From NCBI RefSeq assembly GCF_003965815.1, contig NZ_RXOE01000002.1:1054001-1118000 (forward strand): a stretch of DNA of 64,000 bases, read 5' to 3'. Below the pieces are notes generated by a model. The model was not told the DNA's origin and did not search any database. It saw only the letters and a program-made list of their open reading frames with translations. The position numbers were made by a program, and so were the translations under genes. Position 1 is the stretch's first letter. Every line of letters starts with the position of its first letter. This document shows positions 18,377 to 27,473 of the stretch, one piece after another. Source of the DNA: Variovorax gossypii (lineage in GTDB: Bacteria; Pseudomonadota; Gammaproteobacteria; Burkholderiales; Burkholderiaceae_C).

Positions 18377-19270
18377 ATGAGCAGTCATCATTTATCTGTT
18401 GCCATGGATTTCGACCCCGCACTGTTGCGCGCCTTCGTGACCGTCAAGGAAACCGGCGGCTTCACGCGCGCCGCCCAGCGGCTGCACCTGACGCAGTCGG
18501 CCGTGAGCCACCAGATCCGGCGGCTCGAGGAGCAGGTGGGCCGGCCGCTGCTGCATCGCACGACGCGCCGCCTCACGGTGACGGAGGACGGCGAGGACTT
18601 CCTGCGCTACGCACAGCAGATCCTCGAGACGCTCGACGCGATGACGCGGCGCTTCCAGCCGTCGCCGATCGCGGGCGTGGTGCGCTTCGGCGCGCCCGAC
18701 ACCTTCATGGGCGAGCGGCTGCCGCCGCTGCTCTCGCAGTTCGCGCGCTCGTTTCCCGCCACGCGCATGGAGGTCAGCGTGAGCATGCACCTCGACTTCC
18801 GCGCCATGATCCGCGCGGGCGAGCTCGACCTGGCGGTGGTGATGTCGCCGCCCGGCTGCGAGGAGGGCACGCGCCTGCGCCGCACGCAGCTGGTGTGGGC
18901 GGCGGCTGAATGCTTCGAGCCGAAGCCGGGCGCATCGCTGCCGCTGGCCTTCTTTCCGAAGCCTTGCGTCAACCGCGAGGTGGCGGCCGGGGCGCTGGAC
19001 GCCACGCCGCGCGACTGGCACGTGGTCTTCACTTCGGCGAGCCAGCACGGCATTCGCGCTGCAGTGCTGGCGGGGCTGGCCGTCACGGTGCTCACGCGCG
19101 AGGACGTGGAACCGGGCATGAAGATCGTCGACGGCCGCTACGGCTTGCCGTCATTGCCCAGCGTGGATTTTTCGCTGATCTGGAGCGAGAACGGCAGGAC
19201 CGAGTGCGCCTGCAGGTTCGGCGAGCTGATCCTGGAGATGCCGGAACTACCGGCACGCGACAAGGTTTAG
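18377..19270 (+). CDS. LysR-family transcriptional regulator
   Basis: 297 residues from ATG 18377; an internal ATG at 18404 (just before 'DFDPALLRAFVTV') may be the real start and would give 288. The N-terminal helix-turn-helix reads 'FTRAAQRLHLTQSAVSHQIR', then 'GRPLLHRTTRRLTVTEDGE'. The effector domain is of normal size. The divergent DHA2 exporter is the obvious target. A strong bidirectional terminator follows the stop. Confidence 0.9.
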   Translation: MSSHHLSVAMDFDPALLRAFVTVKETGGFTRAAQRLHLTQSAVSHQIRRLEEQVGRPLLHRTTRRLTVTEDGEDFLRYAQQILETLDAMTRRFQPSPIAGVVRFGAPDTFMGERLPPLLSQFARSFPATRMEVSVSMHLDFRAMIRAGELDLAVVMSPPGCEEGTRLRRTQLVWAAAECFEPKPGASLPLAFFPKPCVNREVAAGALDATPRDWHVVFTSASQHGIRAAVLAGLAVTVLTREDVEPGMKIVDGRYGLPSLPSVDFSLIWSENGRTECACRFGELILEMPELPARDKV

Positions 19271-19281
19271 CGGGGCATAAA

Positions 19282-19306
19282 AAAACGGCGCCGGAGGCGC
19301 CGTTTT
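19282..19306. terminator. Bidirectional intrinsic terminator between LysR gene and rne
   Basis: AAAACGGCGCC-GGA-GGCGCCGTTTT: an 11-bp perfect stem with a 3-nt loop whose A and T flanks give a U-tract in both directions. It closes the convergent LysR gene and rne. Confidence 0.9.
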
Positions 19307-19325
19307 CATTTGTGAGGGGCGTCGC

Positions 19326-22300
19326 TCAGAGCGGACGCTGCCCTTGTTGCTGCTGCTCGAACGGCAGCGACATCGAACCGAGGTCGCGGCGGGTTTCGAC
19401 CAGCACCAGCGGACCTTCGTCGAGCACGACCACCGGCGGGCGCTCGCGCGGCACGTGCACCGGCTTCGGCTCCGCCTCGATGGCGGCGCGCGCCTGGGCG
19501 ATGCGCTCGGCGTCCGAGTTGACCCACTGCAGGCCCGAGCTCTCGGCGATCTGCGCGAGCTCGGCCAGCGGCAGCTCGAAAGGCTGGACCTTGGGCAGCG
19601 CGCGGCCGTTGGCAGCTGCGGGTGCCTTGGCAGTGGCGGCGCTTTCGGCGACCACGATCTGCTCGGCAGCTGCTGCAACTGCGACGACCGGCGCGGGGCG
19701 CTCGGCGCGAACCTGCTGCTGCGGTGCCTCGCGGACTTCCGTGGCGACGGCAACGGCTTCGACAGCCTCGACGCGCTCGGACGCCAGCGGCAGTTGCTGC
19801 TGGGGCTCTTGCGAAGAGAAGCCTTCGCCAGCCGTTGCTGCGCCTGCATCGCCTTCTTCGCGCGGACCACGCTCGCGGCGGTCGCGGCCGTAGCGGTCGC
19901 GCGAACGGCCGCGGCGCTCTTCGCCGTCGCGGCGCGGTGCCTGTTCGCCGCTGCCGTTGATGGCGGCTTCGCTGCCTTGTTCGACATCGGCTGCGGCGGC
20001 CTCGGCGCCGCGTGCATCCGCTTCGGCTTGCACGGCGTCGTTGCGGCGTTCGCGGCGACCGTCGTTGCGGTCGTTGCGTTCGCCGCGCGGTCCGCGCTGC
20101 TCGTCGCGGCCGTTGCGGGGCTGGCGTTGCTCGCCTTGCGCGGAGCCTTCGCCGGCTTCGGCGGCATTGCGTTCACCACGCTCGCCACGTTCGCCGCGCT
20201 CATTGCGCTCGCCGCGTTCGCGACGCTCGCCACGGGCGCGCGGTGCGCGTTCAGCCGTGTTGCCTTCGTCGCCTGCAGCGGCGCCGGCCAGTTGCTGGGC
20301 TTCGAGGTTGGTGCCGTCGAGCGCGTCGACCGGCAGCACGCTGTTGCGGCCTTCGCGACCTTCGCCTTCGCGGCGCTCGCCGCGTCCGTTGCGGCGCTGC
20401 TCGCCGTCGCGCGGGGCGCGCGCTTCACGCGGCTCGCGTTGTTCGCGCTGCTGGTTGTTGGCGCCTTCGTTGCGTTGCTCGTTGCGCTGTTCGTTGCCAC
20501 GGCCCTCGCCGCGACCTTCACGGCGTTCGCCGCCACGGCCGCCGCGGCGTTGTTCGCCGTCACGACCGCCCTGGCGTCCGCCGTTCTCGCCACGGCCTTC
20601 ACCGCGGCCTTCGCCGTTGCGGCCGCCACGGCGCTGCTCGCCGTCGCGCGCGCCGCCGCGTGCTTCGCCGTCACGGCCGGGGCGGCCGTCGCGGCGGGGC
20701 TTCGGTGCCTCGACCGGGATCGCTGCAGGCGCGGGTGCCGCAACGGGGGCCGGCGTGCCGCCGAACAGGTTCTTGATCCAGGCAAAGAAGCCGGTCTGCG
20801 CCGGAACCGGCGCGCTCACCACGGGCGGTGCGACCGGTGCCGGTGCGGCAGGAGCGCGCACGGCTTCGGGCTTGGGCGGCACCACGGGAGCCGGCGCGTC
20901 GGGCAGCACGCCCTTGATGACCGGCGTCTGCTTGTTGGTGGGCTCCTGCGAGCGGCGCGTGACCGAGGTCGGATCCTCGATCTCGTCGGCCATCTTGTAG
21001 CTGGCCTCGATGTGGTCGAGGCGCGGGTCGTCGTGCTTCAGGCGCTCGAGCTTGTAGTTCGGCGTTTCGAGCGTCTTGTTGGGCACCATCAGCACGCTCA
21101 CGCGCTGCTTGAGCTCGATCTTGGCGATCTCGGTGCGCTTCTCGTTCAGCAGGAACGAGGCCACTTCCACCGGCACCTGCACGTGCACGGCGGCGGTGTT
21201 GTCCTTCATGGACTCTTCCTGAATGATGCGCAGGATCTGCAGCGCGCTCGATTCGGTGTCGCGGATGTGGCCCGAGCCGCCGCAACGGGGGCAGGGGATC
21301 GACGAGCCTTCGGACAGCGCGGGCTTCAGGCGCTGGCGGCTCATTTCCATCAGGCCGAACTTGCTGATCGAGCCGAACTGCACGCGGGCGCGGTCTTGCC
21401 GCAGCGCGTCGCGCAGGCGGCTTTCGACTTCGCGGCGGTTCTTCGACTCGTCCATGTCGATGAAGTCGATGACGATCAGACCGCCCAGGTCGCGCAGGCG
21501 CATCTGGCGGGCCACTTCGTCGGCGGCTTCGAGGTTGGTGCGGGTGGCGGTCTCTTCGATGTCGCCGCCCTTGATGGCGCGGGCCGAGTTCACGTCGACA
21601 GAGACCAGTGCTTCGGTGTGGTCGATCACGATGGCGCCGCCCGAGGGCAGCTGCACGGTGCGGGCGTAGGCCGACTCGATCTGGTGCTCGATCTGGAAGC
21701 GGCTGAACAGCGCCGCGTCGTCGCGGTAGCGCTTCACGCGCGAGGCATGCTCGGGCATGACGTGCGCCATGAACTGCTGCGCCTGGTCGTAGATGTCGTC
21801 GGTGTCGATCAGGATGTCGCCGATGTCGTGATTGAAGTAGTCACGGATGGCGCGGATGACGAGCGAGGATTCCTGGTAGATCAGGAAGGCGCCCTTGCCG
21901 CCCTTGGCGGCGCCGTCGATGGCGCTCCAGAGCTTGAGCAGGTAGTTCAGGTCCCACTGGAGTTCGGGCGCCGAGCGGCCGATGCCGGCGGTGCGCGCGA
22001 TGATGCTCATGCCCTTCGGGTACTCGAGCTGGTCCATCGCCTCCTTGAGTTCGGCGCGGTCGTCGCCCTCGATGCGGCGCGAGACGCCGCCGCCGCGCGG
22101 GTTGTTCGGCATCAGCACGACATAGCGGCCGGCCAGCGAGATGAAGGTGGTGAGGGCCGCGCCCTTGTTGCCGCGCTCTTCCTTCTCGACCTGGACGGTG
22201 AGTTCCTGGCCTTCGCGGATCGCGTCCTGGATGCGGGCCTGGCTGGCCGACACGCCTTCGGCGAAGTACTGCTTGGAGATTTCCTTGAACGGCAGGAAGC

Positions 22301-22496
22301 CGTGGCGGTCTTCGCCGTAGTCGACGAAACAGGCTTCGAGCGAAGGCTCGACGCGGGTCACGACCGCCTTGTAGATGTTGCCCTTGCGCTGTTCGCGCCC
22401 TTCGATTTCGATTTCGTAGTCGAGCAGTTTCTGCCCGTCGACGATTGCCAGGCGGCGTTCTTCGGCCTGCGTGGCATTGATCAGCATCCGCTTCAT
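19326..22496 (-). CDS. rne: Ribonuclease E
   Basis: A 1056-residue endoribonuclease, core of the RNA degradosome. The N-terminus '[20 protein letters not shown]' leads into the S1 domain (about 37-120); the DNase I-like catalytic part has '[20 protein letters not shown]' and '[12 protein letters not shown]' with the two catalytic Asp residues, and 'CPRCGGSG' (about 408-415) is the Zn-link that joins dimers. From about residue 630 the chain is disordered: first a long Arg/Gly/Glu/Asn-rich region with many 'RRGGR', 'GRGE' and 'RDGEQRR' units, then an Ala/Glu-rich stretch and a conserved-looking tip ('[20 protein letters not shown]'). Autoregulation through the leader is known in E. coli; here the upstream region also has several stem-loops. 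Confidence 0.97.
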   Translation of the reverse strand: MKRMLINATQAEERRLAIVDGQKLLDYEIEIEGREQRKGNIYKAVVTRVEPSLEACFVDYGEDRHGFLPFKEISKQYFAEGVSASQARIQDAIREGQELTVQVEKEERGNKGAALTTFISLAGRYVVLMPNNPRGGGVSRRIEGDDRAELKEAMDQLEYPKGMSIIARTAGIGRSAPELQWDLNYLLKLWSAIDGAAKGGKGAFLIYQESSLVIRAIRDYFNHDIGDILIDTDDIYDQAQQFMAHVMPEHASRVKRYRDDAALFSRFQIEHQIESAYARTVQLPSGGAIVIDHTEALVSVDVNSARAIKGGDIEETATRTNLEAADEVARQMRLRDLGGLIVIDFIDMDESKNRREVESRLRDALRQDRARVQFGSISKFGLMEMSRQRLKPALSEGSSIPCPRCGGSGHIRDTESSALQILRIIQEESMKDNTAAVHVQVPVEVASFLLNEKRTEIAKIELKQRVSVLMVPNKTLETPNYKLERLKHDDPRLDHIEASYKMADEIEDPTSVTRRSQEPTNKQTPVIKGVLPDAPAPVVPPKPEAVRAPAAPAPVAPPVVSAPVPAQTGFFAWIKNLFGGTPAPVAAPAPAAIPVEAPKPRRDGRPGRDGEARGGARDGEQRRGGRNGEGRGEGRGENGGRQGGRDGEQRRGGRGGERREGRGEGRGNEQRNEQRNEGANNQQREQREPREARAPRDGEQRRNGRGERREGEGREGRNSVLPVDALDGTNLEAQQLAGAAAGDEGNTAERAPRARGERRERGERNERGERGERGERNAAEAGEGSAQGEQRQPRNGRDEQRGPRGERNDRNDGRRERRNDAVQAEADARGAEAAAADVEQGSEAAINGSGEQAPRRDGEERRGRSRDRYGRDRRERGPREEGDAGAATAGEGFSSQEPQQQLPLASERVEAVEAVAVATEVREAPQQQVRAERPAPVVAVAAAAEQIVVAESAATAKAPAAANGRALPKVQPFELPLAELAQIAESSGLQWVNSDAERIAQARAAIEAEPKPVHVPRERPPVVVLDEGPLVLVETRRDLGSMSLPFEQQQQGQRPL

Positions 22497-23049
22497 GATG
22501 CGTTGTCCTTATATGTATCGTTCTACAGGCCCTTGACGAGCCAACGATGCACGGACGACGCCCGCGAAACCAGGGAATTGCCGCTTGGGCCCCGGATGCT
22601 GTCACTGCCGCGCAGGGCGCGGGCAGGCTCCTCGAGCGTTAGCTCAAGAAGACAGCCGGGGTGGGGGCGCGTGGATGGGCGCGAGCCAGATTCGGTGTTG
22701 GGTGGCTATCTTTTCGATAGCAGGTTGCGCGAGGATGACTCGCGCTGCGGATGATCCAATGCCCGAAGCCACTGGCAGGAGCCAGTGCAGGCACATTCGA
22801 ATCAGCAGCATCAACACAACAAGGGACTCGCTTCGATCCGCCGGCAGCTTGGAAGCTGCAGGCTGGGGTATTCCGTATCGGTGTTTCGTGGGTGTCGGCT
22901 TGACTTGGACGCCTGGTCTGCCACTTTGCGCGGTTGCGCGGGGTTTGCAGCTCGGCGCCAAAGCGGCATCGACCTCCCAACGCCGCCCTGGGTATTTGAT
23001 GGCAGTGGACTAAACTTCTGTCTAATCAAGCACTTACACGACCGCGCTG
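22497..23049 (-). promoter_or_regulatory. 553-bp divergent region with rne leader stem-loops; no gene seen
   Basis: No convincing protein gene. On the rne side four perfect hairpins follow one another: 22845-22860 (GCAGCTT/AAGCTGC), 22770-22787 (CACTGGC/GCCAGTG, loop AGGA), 22727-22745 (GCGCGAG/CTCGCGC) and 22705-22721 (GCTATC/GATAGC). AAGGACAA just upstream of the rne start is the ribosome-binding site. The length and series of hairpins resemble the E. coli rne 5' leader in kind, where RNase E cleavage controls its own mRNA; the E. coli sequence itself is not recognisable. Promoters for rne and rluC must lie here but I could not place them firmly. Confidence 0.55.
22705..22721. repeat. Short dispersed palindrome GCTATC-N5-GATAGC, copy 1
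   Basis: GCTATC-TTTTC-GATAGC. An almost identical element (loop TCTTC) is at 35540-35556 and a related one at 56038-56054. This copy lies in the rne leader. Confidence 0.5.
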
Positions 23050-24147
23050 GTGAAAAACATTATAGGTGCGAAGCAAAGCCCCGCGGCTGCTCGAAATCCC
23101 GCAGGCCCCGAGGCCTCCGGAGAGCCGGTGGCGCCGCATTCGGCCATCAGATTCCTCACGGTCGACGCCGAATCCGCCGGGCAGCGGCTGGACAACTTCC
23201 TTTTCCGCCATCTGAAAGGCGTTCCGAAGACGCACGTCTACCGGATCATCCGGTCGGGCGAGGTGCGCATCAACAAGGGACGGGTGCAGGCCGAGACCCG
23301 CATCGAGGCCGGCGACGTGCTGCGGCTGCCGCCGATCCGCATTTCCCAGCGCGCGGAGGAGGGCGCGGCCCCGTCCGCGCCGGCGCGCGAATTCCCGGTG
23401 CTGCTCGAAGACGAGGCCGTGCTGGCCGTCGACAAGCCGGCCGGCGTGGCCGTCCATGGCGGCAGCGGCGTGAGCTTCGGCGTGATCGAGCAACTGCGCA
23501 CCGCGCGACCCGGGGCGAAATTCCTGGAGCTGGTGCACCGGCTCGACCGCGAGACCTCCGGCATCCTGCTGGTGGCCAAGAAGCGCAGCGCGCTGGTCTC
23601 GCTGCAGGACCAGTTCCGCGAACGCGAGACCGGCAAGACCTACCTGGCGCTGGTCGAAGGCGACTGGCCGGCCAACAAGAAGGTGCTCGACGCCCCGCTC
23701 GCCAGGTACCTGCTGCCCGACGGCTCGGCCGGCGCGGGCGAGCGCCGCGTGCGCGTGGTCGCCAAGGACCACCCCGACGCCATGCGCGCAGTCACGCTGG
23801 TGCGGGTGCTGGCGCGGCTTTCGCTGCCGGGCGACGCATCGCCGATGTCGCTGCTGGCGGTGACGATCAAGACCGGCCGCACGCACCAGATCAGAGTCCA
23901 CCTCGCCTCGGCCGGTCATCCGATCGCGGGCGACGACAAATACGGCGAATCCGGACGCCAGCGCGCGTTTCACAAGCTCGGGCTCCGGCGCATGTTCCTG
24001 CATGCCTGGCGGCTGCAGTTCAATCACCCGGCCAGCGGCGAACGCGTGGCGCTGCAGGCCGGCCTGCCGCCCGAACTGCTCGCGCTGATGCCTCCCGCCG
24101 CCCTCGAGGCGATGGCCCAACACCCCACACCCACGGCCCATGACTGA
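23050..24147 (+). CDS. rluC: 23S rRNA pseudouridine synthase (RluC-type)
   Basis: A 365-residue RluA-family enzyme that isomerises uridines of 23S rRNA (955, 2504, 2580 in E. coli RluC). An S4 RNA-binding domain occupies about residues 40-100 ('GQRLDNFLFRHLKGVPKTHV'), and 'LVHRLDRETSGILLVAKK' (about 160-177) carries the catalytic Asp. Late motifs 'TGRTHQIRVHLASAGHPIAG' and 'LHAWRLQFNHP' are standard. The start is GTG 23050; the first 30 residues are not conserved, so a later start is possible. The stop lies inside the next gene (8-bp overlap). It is divergent from rne, a pairing common in proteobacteria. Confidence 0.95.
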   Translation: MKNIIGAKQSPAAARNPAGPEASGEPVAPHSAIRFLTVDAESAGQRLDNFLFRHLKGVPKTHVYRIIRSGEVRINKGRVQAETRIEAGDVLRLPPIRISQRAEEGAAPSAPAREFPVLLEDEAVLAVDKPAGVAVHGGSGVSFGVIEQLRTARPGAKFLELVHRLDRETSGILLVAKKRSALVSLQDQFRERETGKTYLALVEGDWPANKKVLDAPLARYLLPDGSAGAGERRVRVVAKDHPDAMRAVTLVRVLARLSLPGDASPMSLLAVTIKTGRTHQIRVHLASAGHPIAGDDKYGESGRQRAFHKLGLRRMFLHAWRLQFNHPASGERVALQAGLPPELLALMPPAALEAMAQHPTPTAHD

Positions 24148-24811
24148 TTCAAACAGACCCCTACGCTTCGACCTGATCGCATTCGACTGGGACGGCACGC
24201 TCTATGACTCCACCCGCCTGATCGTGCGCTGCATCCAGGCGGCGGTGATCGACGTCGGCGGCGCCAAGCCGAGCGAGAACGACGCAGCCTGGGTGATCGG
24301 CCTCGGCCTGGCCGAGGCGCTCGCTCGCGCCGCGCCCGACGTGCCGAAGGAAAAATACCCCGAGCTCGGCGCGCGCTACCGCTATCACTACCTGCAGCAC
24401 CAGGACGACCTCGTGCTGTTCGACGGCGTGCTGCAGATGCTCGATGCGTTGCGCGCGCGCGACCACAAGCTGGCCGTGGCCACCGGCAAGTCGCGTCGCG
24501 GCCTCAACGAGGCGCTGAAGTCCGTCGCGCTGCGCGACCGCTTCGATGCCTCGCGCACCGCCGACGAAACCTTCGGCAAGCCGCATCCACGCATGCTGCT
24601 GGAGCTGATGGAAGAGCTCGACGTGCCGCCCGAGCGCACCCTGATGATCGGCGACACCACGCACGACCTGCAGCTCGCGCAGAACGCCGGCTGCGCCTGC
24701 GTCGGCGTGAGCTACGGCGCGCACGAGCCGGCGAGCTTCGACGAATTCAAGCCGCTGCACGTCGCGCACTCGGTCGCCGACCTGGAAAGCTGGCTCCTCG
24801 ACAACGCCTGA
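24140..24811 (+). CDS. HAD-superfamily hydrolase (phosphoglycolate phosphatase-like)
   Basis: A 223-residue phosphatase of the Gph/PpaX-like HAD group. Motif I is 'IAFDWDGTLYDS' (about residues 12-23) with the nucleophile Asp, motif II the Thr in 'LAVATGKS', motif III the Lys in 'TFGKPHPRMLLELM', and motif IV 'MIGDTTHDLQLAQNAG'. The four-helix cap of subclass C1 fills residues 25-95. The start overlaps the end of rluC by 8 bp. In many Burkholderiales this phosphatase follows rluC; the physiological substrate is uncertain. Confidence 0.9.
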   Translation: MTDSNRPLRFDLIAFDWDGTLYDSTRLIVRCIQAAVIDVGGAKPSENDAAWVIGLGLAEALARAAPDVPKEKYPELGARYRYHYLQHQDDLVLFDGVLQMLDALRARDHKLAVATGKSRRGLNEALKSVALRDRFDASRTADETFGKPHPRMLLELMEELDVPPERTLMIGDTTHDLQLAQNAGCACVGVSYGAHEPASFDEFKPLHVAHSVADLESWLLDNA

Positions 24812-24827
24812 AACTGAAGATGCCGCC

Positions 24828-25199
24828 ATGAGCGATCAGCAACGCATTCCGCTGTGCAACGCCTCCGACCTGGCCGAAGGCGGCCTGGCGGTGCCCTTCG
24901 ACGTGGTCTACGGCGGAGAGACCTGCCGGGCCTTCGCCATACGCTTCGAGGGCCAGCCGCATGCGTTCCTGAACCGTTGCAGCCATGTCGCGATGGAACT
25001 CGACTTCCAGCCCGACCGCTTCTTCGACGACACCGGTCAGTGGCTGCTGTGCGCGACGCACGGCGCGGTCTACAGGCCCGACACCGGTGAGTGCGCGGGC
25101 GGCCCGTGCCGCGGCGGCCTCGTGAAGATCGCGCTGAGCGAGCATGACGGCGTGGTGCACTGGCATACTGACTGGAACCTTCACCCCCTGACTTTCTGA
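24828..25199 (+). CDS. Rieske [2Fe-2S] domain protein
   Basis: A 123-residue single-domain ferredoxin-like protein. The cluster ligands are 'CSH' (C-x-H, about residue 50) and 'CATHG' (C-x2-H, about 75), although the spacing between the two pairs is longer than in minimal Rieske ferredoxins. Two more Cys residues in 'GECAGGPCRGG' follow. It is the third gene in rluC-HAD-Rieske-sppA and has a 1-bp gap to sppA. The electron-transfer partner is unknown. Confidence 0.9.
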   Translation: MSDQQRIPLCNASDLAEGGLAVPFDVVYGGETCRAFAIRFEGQPHAFLNRCSHVAMELDFQPDRFFDDTGQWLLCATHGAVYRPDTGECAGGPCRGGLVKIALSEHDGVVHWHTDWNLHPLTF

Positions 25200-25200
25200 C

Positions 25201-26217
25201 ATGACCGACCCGAACCGAACCGAACCCTCGGGATTCGAACCATTTGAGCGGGCCCCTTCCACGAACATGGCCAAAGATCCCACGCAGCGTCCCGGTTGGG
25301 AGCGCGCCACCCTCGAGAAGCTCGCCTTCGCATCGCTGAACGAACAGAAGGCCGCGCGCCGCTGGAAGACCTTCACGCGCCTGGCATGGCTGGCCTTCTT
25401 CGTCTTCCTGGCCTGGGCCGCGTTCTCACGCAGCACGCCGAGCGCGGCAAAGAGCACGGCCCACACGGCCGTCGTCGAGATCAAGGGCGAAATCGCCAAC
25501 GGCGGCGACGCGAGTGCCGAGTTCGTGGTCGCCGCGATGAAGACGGCCTTCGAGGACGAGGGCGCCAAGGGCGTCGTCCTGCTGATCAACTCGCCCGGCG
25601 GCAGCCCGGTGCAGGCCGGCATCATCAATGACGAGATCAAGCGTCTGAAGGCCAAGTACAAGAAGCCGGTGTATGCGGTGGTCGAGGAGACCTGCGCTTC
25701 GGCGGCCTACTACATCGCCGCGGCGGCCGACAAGATCTACGTCGACAAGGCCAGCATCGTCGGCAGCATCGGCGTGCTGATGGACGGCTTCGGCTTCACC
25801 GGCGTGATGGAGAAGGTGGGCGTCGAGCGCCGCCTGCTGACGGCCGGCGAGAACAAGGGCTTCCTCGATCCGTTCAGCCCGATGAGCGACGCGCAGCGAG
25901 CGCACGCGCAGACCATGCTCAACCAGATCCACGCGCAGTTCATCAACGTGGTGAAGACCGGCCGCGGCGATCGCCTGAAGCTCGACACGCCCGGCCTGTT
26001 CAGCGGCCTCTTCTGGAGCGGCGAGCAGGCCGTCGAGTACGGTCTGGCCGACCAGCTCGGCAATGTCGACTACGTGGCGCGCGAAGTCATCAAGGCCGAA
26101 GAGGTGATCGACTACACCCGGCGCGACAACGTGGCCGAGAAGCTGGCCAAGAAGTTCGGCGCGGCGATGGCCGAAACCACCGTGCGCCTGATGCACACCA
26201 CGCCGGCACTGAGGTAA
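25201..26217 (+). CDS. sppA: S49 family signal peptide peptidase (SppA-like)
   Basis: A 338-residue membrane-anchored serine peptidase, half the size of E. coli SppA and like the short form of many bacteria. One helix ('LAWLAFFVFLAWAAF', about 60-74) anchors it; the periplasmic part degrades leftover signal peptides. 'VVLLINSPGGSPVQAGIIND' (about 122-141) is conserved, the nucleophile is most likely the Ser in 'EETCASAAYYIAAAADKIYV', and the general-base Lys is likely in 'GENKGFLDPFSPM'. The usual 'ASGGYY' is 'ASAAYY' here, a small departure beside the nucleophile. Translation begins one base after the Rieske gene ends. Confidence 0.92.
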   Translation: MTDPNRTEPSGFEPFERAPSTNMAKDPTQRPGWERATLEKLAFASLNEQKAARRWKTFTRLAWLAFFVFLAWAAFSRSTPSAAKSTAHTAVVEIKGEIANGGDASAEFVVAAMKTAFEDEGAKGVVLLINSPGGSPVQAGIINDEIKRLKAKYKKPVYAVVEETCASAAYYIAAAADKIYVDKASIVGSIGVLMDGFGFTGVMEKVGVERRLLTAGENKGFLDPFSPMSDAQRAHAQTMLNQIHAQFINVVKTGRGDRLKLDTPGLFSGLFWSGEQAVEYGLADQLGNVDYVAREVIKAEEVIDYTRRDNVAEKLAKKFGAAMAETTVRLMHTTPALR

Positions 26218-26218
26218 G

Positions 26219-26294
26219 CCTCCAGGCTTCGCACGCCTTTCCCTTTGCAGGGGGCAACACCGGAGGCCCGGCGAAGCCGGTTCCTCGGTGTTTC
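26219..26294. repeat. Dispersed intergenic repeat, copy 1
   Basis: The gap after sppA shares an ordered set of blocks with 45391-45478: 'CCAGGCTT', 'CCCTTTGC', 'GGGGGCAAC', and 'AAGCCGGT', with matching spacing. It can fold through CTTTGC/GGCGAAG. Both copies lie between genes. Confidence 0.65.
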
Positions 26295-26315
26295 GAGAAA
26301 GATCTGGCGTCTCTC

Positions 26316-27473
26316 CTATCTACTGTGGTTGCTGCCGGCGGTGTAGCGCGCCGATGCCGCCAGCGCTGCGGCGAAGACCACCACCACATAGAGCGCGGCC
26401 GTCAGCGAGGTCGCCCGCGCCAGCAGCCCGATCACGGCCGGGCCTGCCATGAACCCCAGATAGGCCACGGCCGAGACTGACGCGATGCCGCGTGCGGGCT
26501 CGATGCCCGGCACCTTCGCCGAGGCGGAGAACAGGATCGGCACCACGTTCGCGAAGCCGACACCAACGCCGGCGAAACCGACCAGCGCGAGCCAGGGCAG
26601 GTCGGTGATGAGCACCAGCGCCATGGACACCGCCGCCAGCAAGCCGCTGCCGAGCAGCAGCGCAGCCGGCGAGAAGCGGGCGCGCAGCGCGTCGCCGCCG
26701 AAGCGCGCGGCCGCCATCGCGGCCGAGAAGCTCGCGTAGGCCAGCGCGGCCTGTTGCTGCGGACTGCCGATCTCCTGCTGCATGTAGAGCACGCTCCAGT
26801 CGTAGATCGCGCCTTCGGCGATCAGGCCGAGCGCAGCGAGCACGCCCAGCACCGCGAGCGTGCCTCGGGGCAGCAGGAAGCCATGGTCGACTTCGGTGGC
26901 GCCGCTGGTGGCGGGCCTGGGCAGCATGCGCAGCGAGGCCAGGGCGACGAGCAGCATCATCGCGGCCGCGACCAGCAGCAGGTGCGCCTGCGCACCCAGG
27001 CCGGCCGCGAGCGCGGCGCTGCCGCTGGCGGCGCCAGCCATGCCGCCGAGGCTGAACATGCCATGCATGCCGCTCATCAGCGGCGTGTCGCCGTGCAGTT
27101 CGAGCTGTGCCGCCTCGGTGTTGATGGACACGTCGAACACGCTGGTCACGAGGCCGAAGGCGGCCAGCAGGAGCAGCAGGGCGGCATAGCCCGGCATGAC
27201 GATCAGGCCGGCCAGCAGCAGCGCATAGACGGTGCCGCAGATGCCGGCCACGCGGCGCGGGCCGTGGCGGCCGATCCAGCGGCCCGCGCTGGTCAGGCCG
27301 AACATGGCGCCGGCGCCGGCTGCGAGCATGGCCAGGCCGAGCTGTGCCTCGTCTATGCCGTAGTGCGCCTTGACCGTGGGCACGTGCACGCCCCAGGTCG
27401 CGAAGATGAAGCCGGCTGCGAAGAACTGCGCGCGCGATGCCCAGCGCGTGGCTGCGGTAATGGCCACCATCAT
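26316..27473 (-). CDS. MFS transporter (YbjJ-like)
   Basis: A 385-residue, 12-helix permease. 'FFAAGFIFATWGVHVPTVKA' (helix 1) and 'SAGRWIGRHGPRRVAG' (loop 2-3) match the YbjJ branch of the major facilitators, whose substrates are unknown. The start overlaps the stop of the upstream methyltransferase gene by 1 bp, making it the last gene of a maf-methyltransferase-MFS operon. No terminator is evident; the dispersed repeat lies just downstream. Confidence 0.85.
   Translation of the reverse strand: MMVAITAATRWASRAQFFAAGFIFATWGVHVPTVKAHYGIDEAQLGLAMLAAGAGAMFGLTSAGRWIGRHGPRRVAGICGTVYALLLAGLIVMPGYAALLLLLAAFGLVTSVFDVSINTEAAQLELHGDTPLMSGMHGMFSLGGMAGAASGSAALAAGLGAQAHLLLVAAAMMLLVALASLRMLPRPATSGATEVDHGFLLPRGTLAVLGVLAALGLIAEGAIYDWSVLYMQQEIGSPQQQAALAYASFSAAMAAARFGGDALRARFSPAALLLGSGLLAAVSMALVLITDLPWLALVGFAGVGVGFANVVPILFSASAKVPGIEPARGIASVSAVAYLGFMAGPAVIGLLARATSLTAALYVVVVFAAALAASARYTAGSNHSR

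Noticed and set aside
19344..22754. 1136-codon open frame antisense to rne
   Set aside because: Low-complexity Ala/Leu/Arg/Val composition from reading GC-rich codons backwards; no motif or ribosome-binding site, and rne is certain.
23050..23140. Later start for rluC at an in-frame GTG near 23129
   Set aside because: Possible, but nothing in the sequence decides for it; GTG 23050 is kept with a note.
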